Shown here: positions 56,819-64,000 of the stretch, in pieces
Numbering within the stretch: the stretch's first letter is position 1
Layout: each line of letters begins with the position of its first letter
Assembly: GCA_020630015.1 (NCBI GenBank)
Contig: JAHDCF010000007.1
Coordinates: 1-64,000 of the forward strand
Direction of reading: 5' to 3'
From: Planktomarina sp.
Lineage (GTDB): Bacteria; Pseudomonadota; Alphaproteobacteria; Rhodobacterales; Rhodobacteraceae
Length of the DNA: 64,000 nt
Notes under the pieces: generated by a model
Databases searched by the model: none
Told to the model about the DNA's origin: nothing
Seen by the model: only the letters and a program-made list of their open reading frames with translations
Translations under genes and position numbers: made by a program

Positions 56819-58294
56819 ATGGAAAAGATGTTGTCAGATCTTGGCCTTACGCCAACGCGCGGGGCAAATGTGCCTGTCACAGGATTGGCCGTCGACAGCC
56901 GCGAAGTCGAAAATGGTTTTCTATTTGCGGCACTTCCGGGAAGTCGAGTTCACGGGGGTGAGTTCATTCAATATGCGTTGCGGCAAGGCGCTGGCGTCAT
57001 TTTAACGGATGCCACTGGCGCCGATATCGCGAAAGAACAACTGGATCAAAGCGAAGCAACATTATGTATTGCTGAAGATCCACGCCAAGCGCTTGCATTT
57101 GCGGCTGCGTTGTTCTTTGGGTCCCAGCCCAAAACAATGGTGGCGGTGACAGGGACGAATGGAAAGACGTCGATCTCTACGTTCTGTCGCCAGATATGGG
57201 AGGAGATGGAGCTTCAAGCCGTGAACCTGGGTACCACCGGTGTTGAGGGCAGCTGGACGGCACCCCTCAGCCATACAACACCAGAGCCCATCACATTGCA
57301 CAGAACCTTGGCCGCCGCGGCCGAAGCGGGTGTTACACATGCAGCCATGGAAGCTTCGTCCCATGGTCTGGAACAAAGTCGATTAGATGGTGTGTCCTTG
57401 ATGGCGGCTGGATTTTCCAATTTCACCCAAGATCACCTTGATTATCACAAAACCTTCGAAGCCTATTTTGAAGCCAAGATGGGGCTGTTCCGCCGCGTTT
57501 TGGCCGTTGACGGGGTGGCGGTCGTCAATGTGGACGATCCAAAAGGGAAGGAAGTTGTGAAAATCGCGCAATCCGCTGGCCACTCCGTTTTGCGGGTGGG
57601 GCGGTCATTGGATGCCGATTTAAAGCTCTCTGCACAACGATTTGATGCCACGGGGCAAGATCTTTTGTTTTCTTGGAATGATCGCCCCTATCAGGCACGT
57701 CTGCCGTTGGTTGGGGGCTTTCAAGGTGAAAATGTTTTGTTGGCGGCTGGTTTGGTCATCGCATCCGGCGGCGCGGCAACAGAAGTTTTTGATGCCCTGC
57801 AAGCGGTTCGCCCGGTGCGTGGCCGAATGGAACTGGCGGCAACGCGTAAAAATGGCGCTGCTGTCTATGTTGATTATGCCCACACACCCGATGCAGTTGA
57901 AACAGCGCTTAAGGCGTTACGGCCGCATGTTATGGGGCGGCTGATTGTCGTTGTTGGTGCCGGGGGAGATCGAGATCCCGGAAAACGCAAACTGATGGGG
58001 CAGGCGGCAACCGAAAAAGCCGATGTGGTGTTCGTGACAGATGACAACCCGCGCACCGAAAACCCAAATGATATCCGCGCCATGGTGTTGTCTGGTGCCC
58101 CTGAAGCAACTGAAGTTGCAGATAGGGCCGAAGCGATTTTGCGTGCGGTCGATACGCTTGGCCCCGGTGATACACTTTTGATTGCGGGCAAAGGACATGA
58201 AACGGGACAGATCGTGGGTACAGATGTCTTGCCTTTTGATGATGTGGAACAAGCCAGCATCTCTGTTGCGGCCTTGGATGGAGATTTGGCATGA
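56819..58294 (+). CDS. murE: UDP-MurNAc-tripeptide synthetase MurE
   Basis: VAVTGTNGKTSISTFCRQIW...GTTGVEGSW...DYAHTPDAVETALKALRPHVMGRLIVVVGAGGDRDPGKRKLMG...DDNPRTENP. Confidence 0.95.
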   Translation: MEKMLSDLGLTPTRGANVPVTGLAVDSREVENGFLFAALPGSRVHGGEFIQYALRQGAGVILTDATGADIAKEQLDQSEATLCIAEDPRQALAFAAALFFGSQPKTMVAVTGTNGKTSISTFCRQIWEEMELQAVNLGTTGVEGSWTAPLSHTTPEPITLHRTLAAAAEAGVTHAAMEASSHGLEQSRLDGVSLMAAGFSNFTQDHLDYHKTFEAYFEAKMGLFRRVLAVDGVAVVNVDDPKGKEVVKIAQSAGHSVLRVGRSLDADLKLSAQRFDATGQDLLFSWNDRPYQARLPLVGGFQGENVLLAAGLVIASGGAATEVFDALQAVRPVRGRMELAATRKNGAAVYVDYAHTPDAVETALKALRPHVMGRLIVVVGAGGDRDPGKRKLMGQAATEKADVVFVTDDNPRTENPNDIRAMVLSGAPEATEVADRAEAILRAVDTLGPGDTLLIAGKGHETGQIVGTDVLPFDDVEQASISVAALDGDLA

Positions 58295-59685
58295 CACTTT
58301 GGACATCTTCAGATGCCGTCGCTGCAACCGGTGGAACAACCAATCAAGAATGGTCAGCCAACGGTGTTTCAATCGATACACGCACCCTTGAAAAAGGGGA
58401 TTTATTTGTTGCCCTCAAGGATGTTCGGGATGGGCACGATTTCGTTGCACAAGCCTTGGCCAAAGGGGCATGTGCGGCGATGGTAACGCATAAGCCCGAT
58501 GATGTATCAAATGATGCCCCCCTTTTAATTGTGGACGATGTTTTGGCGGGATTGGAACGATTGGGGGCTGCTGCACGTGCGCGCACCACCGCTCGAATCG
58601 TGGCCGTCACGGGATCGGTTGGGAAAACCACGACCAAAGAAATGTTGCGCACGGTTTTGTCGTTTCAGGGGCGAACACATGCATCCGTGGCAAGTTACAA
58701 TAATCATTGGGGTGTGCCTTTGACTTTGGCCCGTATGCCAAAAGAAACAGAATTCGGTGTGTTTGAAATCGGTATGAACCATCCCGGTGAGATCGCACCC
58801 CTGTCAGAACAAGTACGTCCCCATGTTGGAATGATCACGACGGTTGCTGCGGCCCATCTTGAGGCTTTCGGCAATATAGAGGGGATTGCTGCTGAAAAGG
58901 CTGAAATTGTTGCAGGTCTTGAACCGGGCGGGGCCGCAGTTTTACCGGCTGATGTAGATACCGCCCAGATTTTGGTGGATCGCGCCCAGCAAGCAGGCGC
59001 AACAATGATTGGTTTCGGGGAAAAAGCTGACGCGTTCAAATTGCTGGACGTCCAAATCAACGACAGTGTCACAATTATTCGGGCCGTTTTAAGAGGCCAG
59101 CCGGCCATGTTTAAACTTTCGACACCCGGCCGGCATTTTGCATTGAATGCATTGGGTGTTTTGGGGGTGGTAGAGGCGTTGGGCGCAGATCCGGGGCGTG
59201 CGACAGTCGATCTTGCACGTTGGCGACCCTTTGCAGGCCGCGGTCAACGTGAAACGGTGGATCTTGATGTTGCAAACGGACTTTCATTTGAATTGATTGA
59301 TGATGCCTATAACGCAAACCCAACGTCATTGGCCGCCGCGCTTGAGGTGCTTGCATCTGCGAATGTCGAAGGAAAAGGACGTAAGATTGCAATTTTAGGC
59401 GACATGCTGGAATTGGGTGCGGATGAATTGGAAATTCACGCAACAATGGCGAAGAACGCGCATTTGCAACTTTTGGATCAAGTACATTGCGTTGGTGAAC
59501 GCATGAAGGCATTGTTTGATGCCCTTCCATCCGATTTGCGCGGAACATGCGCCGCCACCAGCCAAGATATGGATGCCGTCCTTAAAGACATGGTTGGCCC
59601 CGGCGATATTGTGCTGGTGAAGGGGTCAAATGGGTCGAAGGTCTCTAGGCTTGTTGACGGGCTGCGAAATCTGGGGCATCGGTAG
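58291..59685 (+). CDS. murF: UDP-MurNAc-tripeptide-D-Ala-D-Ala ligase MurF
   Basis: [16 protein letters not shown]...[17 protein letters not shown]...[10 protein letters not shown]...[15 protein letters not shown]...ILGDMLELG. Confidence 0.95.
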   Translation: MTLWTSSDAVAATGGTTNQEWSANGVSIDTRTLEKGDLFVALKDVRDGHDFVAQALAKGACAAMVTHKPDDVSNDAPLLIVDDVLAGLERLGAAARARTTARIVAVTGSVGKTTTKEMLRTVLSFQGRTHASVASYNNHWGVPLTLARMPKETEFGVFEIGMNHPGEIAPLSEQVRPHVGMITTVAAAHLEAFGNIEGIAAEKAEIVAGLEPGGAAVLPADVDTAQILVDRAQQAGATMIGFGEKADAFKLLDVQINDSVTIIRAVLRGQPAMFKLSTPGRHFALNALGVLGVVEALGADPGRATVDLARWRPFAGRGQRETVDLDVANGLSFELIDDAYNANPTSLAAALEVLASANVEGKGRKIAILGDMLELGADELEIHATMAKNAHLQLLDQVHCVGERMKALFDALPSDLRGTCAATSQDMDAVLKDMVGPGDIVLVKGSNGSKVSRLVDGLRNLGHR

Positions 59686-59711
59686 CAGGGCTTAAGGCAA
59701 AGGAACGCAAG

Positions 59712-60794
59712 ATGTTGTATTGGTTGACCCTCCTGTCTGATGGTGGGGATTTCTTTAATTTGTTTCGCTACATCACGTTTCGCGCCGGCGGTGCATTTAT
59801 CACAGCTTTGATTTTTGGGTTTGTTTTTGGAAAACCTTTGATCAACATGATGCGCCGGACCCAAGGCAAAGGGCAGCCAATTCGTGACGATGGCCCAGAA
59901 AGCCATTTTTCCAAAGCCGGTACCCCAACCATGGGGGGGGCCTTGATCCTTGGGGCATTGGTGGTTTCAACTCTGCTTTGGGCGCGCCTTGATAATGGGT
60001 ATGTCTGGGTTGTTTTGTTGGTCACTTTGGGGTTTGCGGCGATTGGCTTTGCCGATGATTATGCCAAGGTCAGCAAACAAAATACCGCTGGTGTGTCTGG
60101 ACGTGTGCGTTTGGGACTTGGGTTTTTGATCGCACTGGCGGCGGGGATTGCGGCGTCTTATTTGCATCCTGAAAATTTGACGAACACAATTGCATTGCCT
60201 GTTTTGAAAGATACCCTGTTGCCCATTGGCATCCTGTTTTTCCCTTGGGCAATGCTGGTGATCGTTGGTTCGGCCAATGCCGTAAATTTGACAGATGGTT
60301 TGGATGGGCTGGCGATCATGCCCGTCATGATCGCGGCTGGTGCACTTGGGGTTTTGGCTTATGCCGTGGGCCGTGTGGATTTCACCCAATATTTGGACGT
60401 TGCATATGTTCCCGGCACTGGGGAAATCTTTGTATTCACGATGGCCTTGGTTGGCGGTGGTCTTGGATTTTTGTGGTACAACGCGCCACCCGCCGCAATT
60501 TTTATGGGCGACACAGGGTCATTGGCCTTGGGTGGTGGTCTTGGTGCCATTGCTGTTGTCACCAAGCACGAGATTGTTTGGGCCGTGATCGGCGGTGTTT
60601 TTGTGGTTGAGGCGCTGAGCGTGATCATCCAGGTGTTTTGGTACCAACGCACCGGAAACCGCGTATTCTTGATGGCCCCGATCCATCACCATTTTGAAAA
60701 GAAGGGGTGGCCTGAAAGCCAGATTGTCATTCGATTTTGGATTATCGCCTTGATCTTGGCGATGATTGGGTTGGCCACATTGAAAGTTCGCTAA
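59712..60794 (+). CDS. mraY: Phospho-MurNAc-pentapeptide transferase MraY
   Basis: [28 protein letters not shown]...GFADDYAKV...[13 protein letters not shown]...[12 protein letters not shown]...[22 protein letters not shown]. Confidence 0.95.
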   Translation: MLYWLTLLSDGGDFFNLFRYITFRAGGAFITALIFGFVFGKPLINMMRRTQGKGQPIRDDGPESHFSKAGTPTMGGALILGALVVSTLLWARLDNGYVWVVLLVTLGFAAIGFADDYAKVSKQNTAGVSGRVRLGLGFLIALAAGIAASYLHPENLTNTIALPVLKDTLLPIGILFFPWAMLVIVGSANAVNLTDGLDGLAIMPVMIAAGALGVLAYAVGRVDFTQYLDVAYVPGTGEIFVFTMALVGGGLGFLWYNAPPAAIFMGDTGSLALGGGLGAIAVVTKHEIVWAVIGGVFVVEALSVIIQVFWYQRTGNRVFLMAPIHHHFEKKGWPESQIVIRFWIIALILAMIGLATLKVR

Positions 60795-60848
60795 AAGTAC
60801 ATCCGCAGCGCATGCATGTTAAATTCAAATGGCAGAAAGGCGATTTAG

Positions 60849-62237
60849 ATGATCCCTGTTCAAGGCGTTTCCGGGCTTAAGGTTCTTGTGCTTGGTATGG
60901 GGCGATCTGGATTGGTTGCGGCTAAGGCGCTTGTCGCTGGTGGTGCAGATGTGGTGTGTTGGGACGACAGTGCACCGGGTCGCGCGCGTGCAGAAGAAGA
61001 AGGATTGGTTTGCGCAGATCCTTTGAAGGGCGGTTTGACAGGTGCGGCCATGTTGATCACGTCACCGGGGATCGCGCATCTTTATCCCGCGCCACATCCA
61101 GCCATCGCAGAGGCGTTGAAGATCGGGGTGCCCGTCGACAATGACATCGGGCTGTTTTTTCGATCTTTTGCGACACGGGCTTGGGATCATTTTGATACGC
61201 CGCCTCGGGTTGTGGCTGTGACAGGATCGAACGGGAAATCGACGACCTCTGCATTGATTGATCATTTGTTACGCCATGCAGGGCACCAAAGTCAGCTTGC
61301 GGGCAATATCGGGCGTGGGGTTTTGGATTTGGATCCTGCCGAGGATGGCGATGTTGTAGTGCTAGAACTTTCTTCTTATCAGACCGAATTGGCCCGTTGC
61401 CTGACGCCTGACATAGCGGTTTTCACAAATTTGTCGCCTGATCATTTGGATCGGCATGCGGGGCCGGGTGGCTATTTTGCCGCCAAAAGACGCCTGTTCG
61501 CAGAGGGTGGACCAGATCGCGCCGTCATCGGAGTGGATGAAATTGAAGGTCAGTTCATGGCCGGTCAACTGGCCGATAGTTTGGTTGATGACAGGGTCAT
61601 CCGAATATCCGTGTCACAAAAGCCAGCCGACAGCGGGTGGTGGGTTACAGTTAAGAAGGGTTTCTTGGCTGAAACGCGCAAAGGCAAACAAGTTGCATCC
61701 ATTGATCTGCGCGGCGTGGCAGGATTGCCGGGTGCACATAACCACCAAAATGCCTGTGCGGCTTATGCAGTTCTGCGCAGTTTGCATGTCGCCCCAAAGG
61801 TGATCGAGGCGGGAATGCACAGCTTTACGGGTCTTCCACATCGCAGCCAAACAGTACGTGAATTAAATGGCGTCACTTTCGTCAACGATTCAAAGGCCAC
61901 CAATGTGGACAGCGCTGCCAAGGCGTTGGGTGCCTTCAAGAATATTCGTTGGATTTGCGGCGGGTTACAAAAAGAGGGTGGCCTTTCGGGATTGGGTGAT
62001 GGAACCGCCAATGTTCGCAAAGCCTATGTCATTGGCCGCGAAGCGGAAGATTTTGCCCGACAGCTTCCTATGGACAGTGCGATTTGTTCCACAATGGATG
62101 CAGCCGTGTCGCAGGCCCATGCCGACGCAGAGCCGGGGGACGTGGTCCTTTTGGCGCCCGCTGCGGCAAGTTTTGATCAGTACAACAGCTTTGAAGCGCG
62201 TGGCGACGATTTTATCGCCTTGGTAAACGCCCTTTAA
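60849..62237 (+). CDS. murD: UDP-MurNAc-L-Ala-D-Glu ligase MurD
   Basis: [26 protein letters not shown]...[16 protein letters not shown]...[10 protein letters not shown]...[17 protein letters not shown]...[22 protein letters not shown]. Confidence 0.95.
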   Translation: MIPVQGVSGLKVLVLGMGRSGLVAAKALVAGGADVVCWDDSAPGRARAEEEGLVCADPLKGGLTGAAMLITSPGIAHLYPAPHPAIAEALKIGVPVDNDIGLFFRSFATRAWDHFDTPPRVVAVTGSNGKSTTSALIDHLLRHAGHQSQLAGNIGRGVLDLDPAEDGDVVVLELSSYQTELARCLTPDIAVFTNLSPDHLDRHAGPGGYFAAKRRLFAEGGPDRAVIGVDEIEGQFMAGQLADSLVDDRVIRISVSQKPADSGWWVTVKKGFLAETRKGKQVASIDLRGVAGLPGAHNHQNACAAYAVLRSLHVAPKVIEAGMHSFTGLPHRSQTVRELNGVTFVNDSKATNVDSAAKALGAFKNIRWICGGLQKEGGLSGLGDGTANVRKAYVIGREAEDFARQLPMDSAICSTMDAAVSQAHADAEPGDVVLLAPAAASFDQYNSFEARGDDFIALVNAL

Positions 62238-63424
62238 AGACGGGATTTGATGGTTTGGGCGGCAACCCAGCCCGACGACCAAGCCCACTGAAAATTGTAT
62301 CCCCCCAACCACCCAGTGACATCCACGCATTCACCAATGAAAAACAGATTTGGAATGTCCCGGGATTCCATTGTTTGAGAAGAAAGCGCATCGGTGTCCA
62401 CACCGCCGACCATGACTTCGGCTGTGCGATACCCTTCTGTGCCGGATGGGGTAAGTTGCCATCGGGTTAAGCGATTTGAAAGTTTGCTTAAGTTGTCAGT
62501 TGAAAAATCTGCGATCCGATCGGGAAGGGATAAATCATCCAAAATAACTGGGATAAGCCGACTGGGCAGATATCCCGCCAAGACACCTGCGGCTGATTTG
62601 CGCGGTGTATCGCGGCGCGCAGTGGATATTATGGTTGCAATGTCAGCGGGTGCCATAAGCGAAATTTCAATGGGGTACCCTTCGGTCCAATAGCTTGATG
62701 TTTGAAGGCTTGCCGGACCAGAAAGACCCCGATGCGTAAACAGCAGCGCTTCTTCAAATTGCTTTTGGTTGGCAATCATTTTGCAGGGGGCTGAGACACC
62801 CGCAAGCGATTTGCACATCTCAAGCTTTTCGCCAGAAAAGGTGTAAGGCACCAATCCCGCACGGGTTTGTGTGACGGGAAGGCCGAATTGTTGCGCCAAT
62901 CGTAATCCAAAATCCGTGGCACCCATTTTGGGTATGGGTTTTCCACCGGTTGCCACAACCAAATTGGAGGCGGTGACGCCCAATAATTTCCCATTGGAGT
63001 TCAGGGTGACCCGAAAGCCCTTTTCGATTTTTTCAACTTTGGTGATGGCAGTATTCGTTTTGATCTGCCCACCTGACGTTTCGATGGGCCGCACAAGCAT
63101 AGAAATAATGTCCTTGGCGGAATGATCGCAGAAAAGCTGACCAAGCGTTTTTTCGTGATACGGAATCTCTGATCGTGCCACCCAATCTATGAAATCCCAC
63201 TGGGTGTATCGGGCCAGCGCCGATTTCGCAAAATGCGGGTTATTTGAAATGAAGTTTTCCGCGCTAGCGTAAAGATTGGTGAAATTACAGCGACCGCCAC
63301 CTGAAATCCGGATCTTTTCACCGACGGCCTTGGCATGATCAACAACCAAGCAACGTCCCGGTGTATGCGCGGCGCACATTAACCCTGCCGCACCCCCGCC
63401 CAAAATAATTGTATCAAAGTCCAT
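62234..63424 (-). CDS. HI0933/BaiN-family NAD(P)/FAD-dependent oxidoreductase within the dcw cluster
   Basis: [19 protein letters not shown]...[16 protein letters not shown]...[50 protein letters not shown]. Confidence 0.92.
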   Translation of the reverse strand: MDFDTIILGGGAAGLMCAAHTPGRCLVVDHAKAVGEKIRISGGGRCNFTNLYASAENFISNNPHFAKSALARYTQWDFIDWVARSEIPYHEKTLGQLFCDHSAKDIISMLVRPIETSGGQIKTNTAITKVEKIEKGFRVTLNSNGKLLGVTASNLVVATGGKPIPKMGATDFGLRLAQQFGLPVTQTRAGLVPYTFSGEKLEMCKSLAGVSAPCKMIANQKQFEEALLFTHRGLSGPASLQTSSYWTEGYPIEISLMAPADIATIISTARRDTPRKSAAGVLAGYLPSRLIPVILDDLSLPDRIADFSTDNLSKLSNRLTRWQLTPSGTEGYRTAEVMVGGVDTDALSSQTMESRDIPNLFFIGECVDVTGWLGGYNFQWAWSSGWVAAQTIKSRL

Positions 63425-63548
63425 ATCGTGGCGGTTTGGCCGCTTTTGCCCGAAAGGCAAGGGTAAACAGACTGGAAACGTCAAAAAAAGTTTGATATAC
63501 CATCTCTTAAGCACCCGAAAATGGGGCAGTAGAACAGGCATTTTCACG

Positions 63549-64000
63549 ATGGCCGATTTGGCATTCGCCCACCCGGATGAGGTGGAACGTGACGCGATTA
63601 TACCGCGCTGGTGGCGTACAGTGGATCACTGGACGTTGATGAGCGTTCTTTGTCTTTTTGCTTTGGGAATGATCCTTGCGATGGCGGCTTCGCCACCCTT
63701 GGCCGCGAAAAATGGGTTGCCAGCTTTTCACTATGTGGAACGTCAAGCAATATTTGGTGGTGCGGCCTTGGTCGTGATGTTTCTAACCTCCATGATGGAT
63801 CCGCGATCAGTCAGGCGTTGGGCAACCATAGGGTTTGTTTTCAGCTTGGCGGCTGTGATCCTGTTACCAGTTTTTGGCACAGATTTCGGCAAAGGTGCGA
63901 CGCGTTGGTATTCTTTGGGGTTTGCTTCCGTGCAACCGTCAGAGTTTTTGAAGCCTGCTTTTGTTGTTTTCGCTGCTTGGATGTTGTCAACAATACAAGA
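63549..64000 (+). CDS. ftsW: Cell division lipid II polymerase FtsW, N-terminal part (runs off the window end)
   Basis: ATG 63549: MADLAFAHPDEVERDAIIPRWWRTVDHWTLMSVLCLFALGMILAMAASPPLAAKN...GFASVQPSEFLKPAFVVFAAW (SEDS motif). Confidence 0.93.
   Translation, partial: MADLAFAHPDEVERDAIIPRWWRTVDHWTLMSVLCLFALGMILAMAASPPLAAKNGLPAFHYVERQAIFGGAALVVMFLTSMMDPRSVRRWATIGFVFSLAAVILLPVFGTDFGKGATRWYSLGFASVQPSEFLKPAFVVFAAWMLSTIQ

Overview
The window is a 64 kb alphaproteobacterial chromosome segment, Rhodobacteraceae-like by gene content and order. Core blocks: valS (partial), metF/metR, suhB, tatD-holB-tmk-dacC, fnr/crp-hemN, mrp, and a dcw cluster (mraZ-rsmH-ftsL-ftsI-murE-murF-mraY-murD-[reverse-strand flavoprotein]-ftsW partial). 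There are two tRNAs, Leu(TAA) and Ser(TGA). An accessory region starts right after tRNA-Ser with the decayed C-terminal part of a serine recombinase. It continues with two secreted proteins of unknown function, a glycosyltransferase/methyltransferase locus, a Sel1-repeat protein with a full-length paralog 19 kb away, an FAD monooxygenase, a PF04185-type phosphoesterase coupled to a 437-aa orphan protein, and a 1716-aa kinase-like/AAA/TPR/GAF/adenylate cyclase protein. The strongest lead is a cAMP-centred neighbourhood at about 33.3-42.7 kb. It holds the giant class III cyclase, a 3-TM Popeye-like cNMP-binding protein, a Crp-type regulator and an MBL-fold hydrolase. Three TGTGA-N6-TCACA palindromes (two perfect, one 9/10) lie in its promoter regions. 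Other leads: a PhnY/PhnZ- or TmpA/TmpB-like oxygenase pair, a cuckoo/CcsR-like double-hairpin sRNA after a DUF1127 gene, an UpsM-like leader RNA with several clusters of MraZ-type GGGA boxes upstream of mraZ, and four TGTAC direct repeats with an exact 11-bp period before a prepilin peptidase gene. All family calls come from reading the protein sequences; no database search was run.
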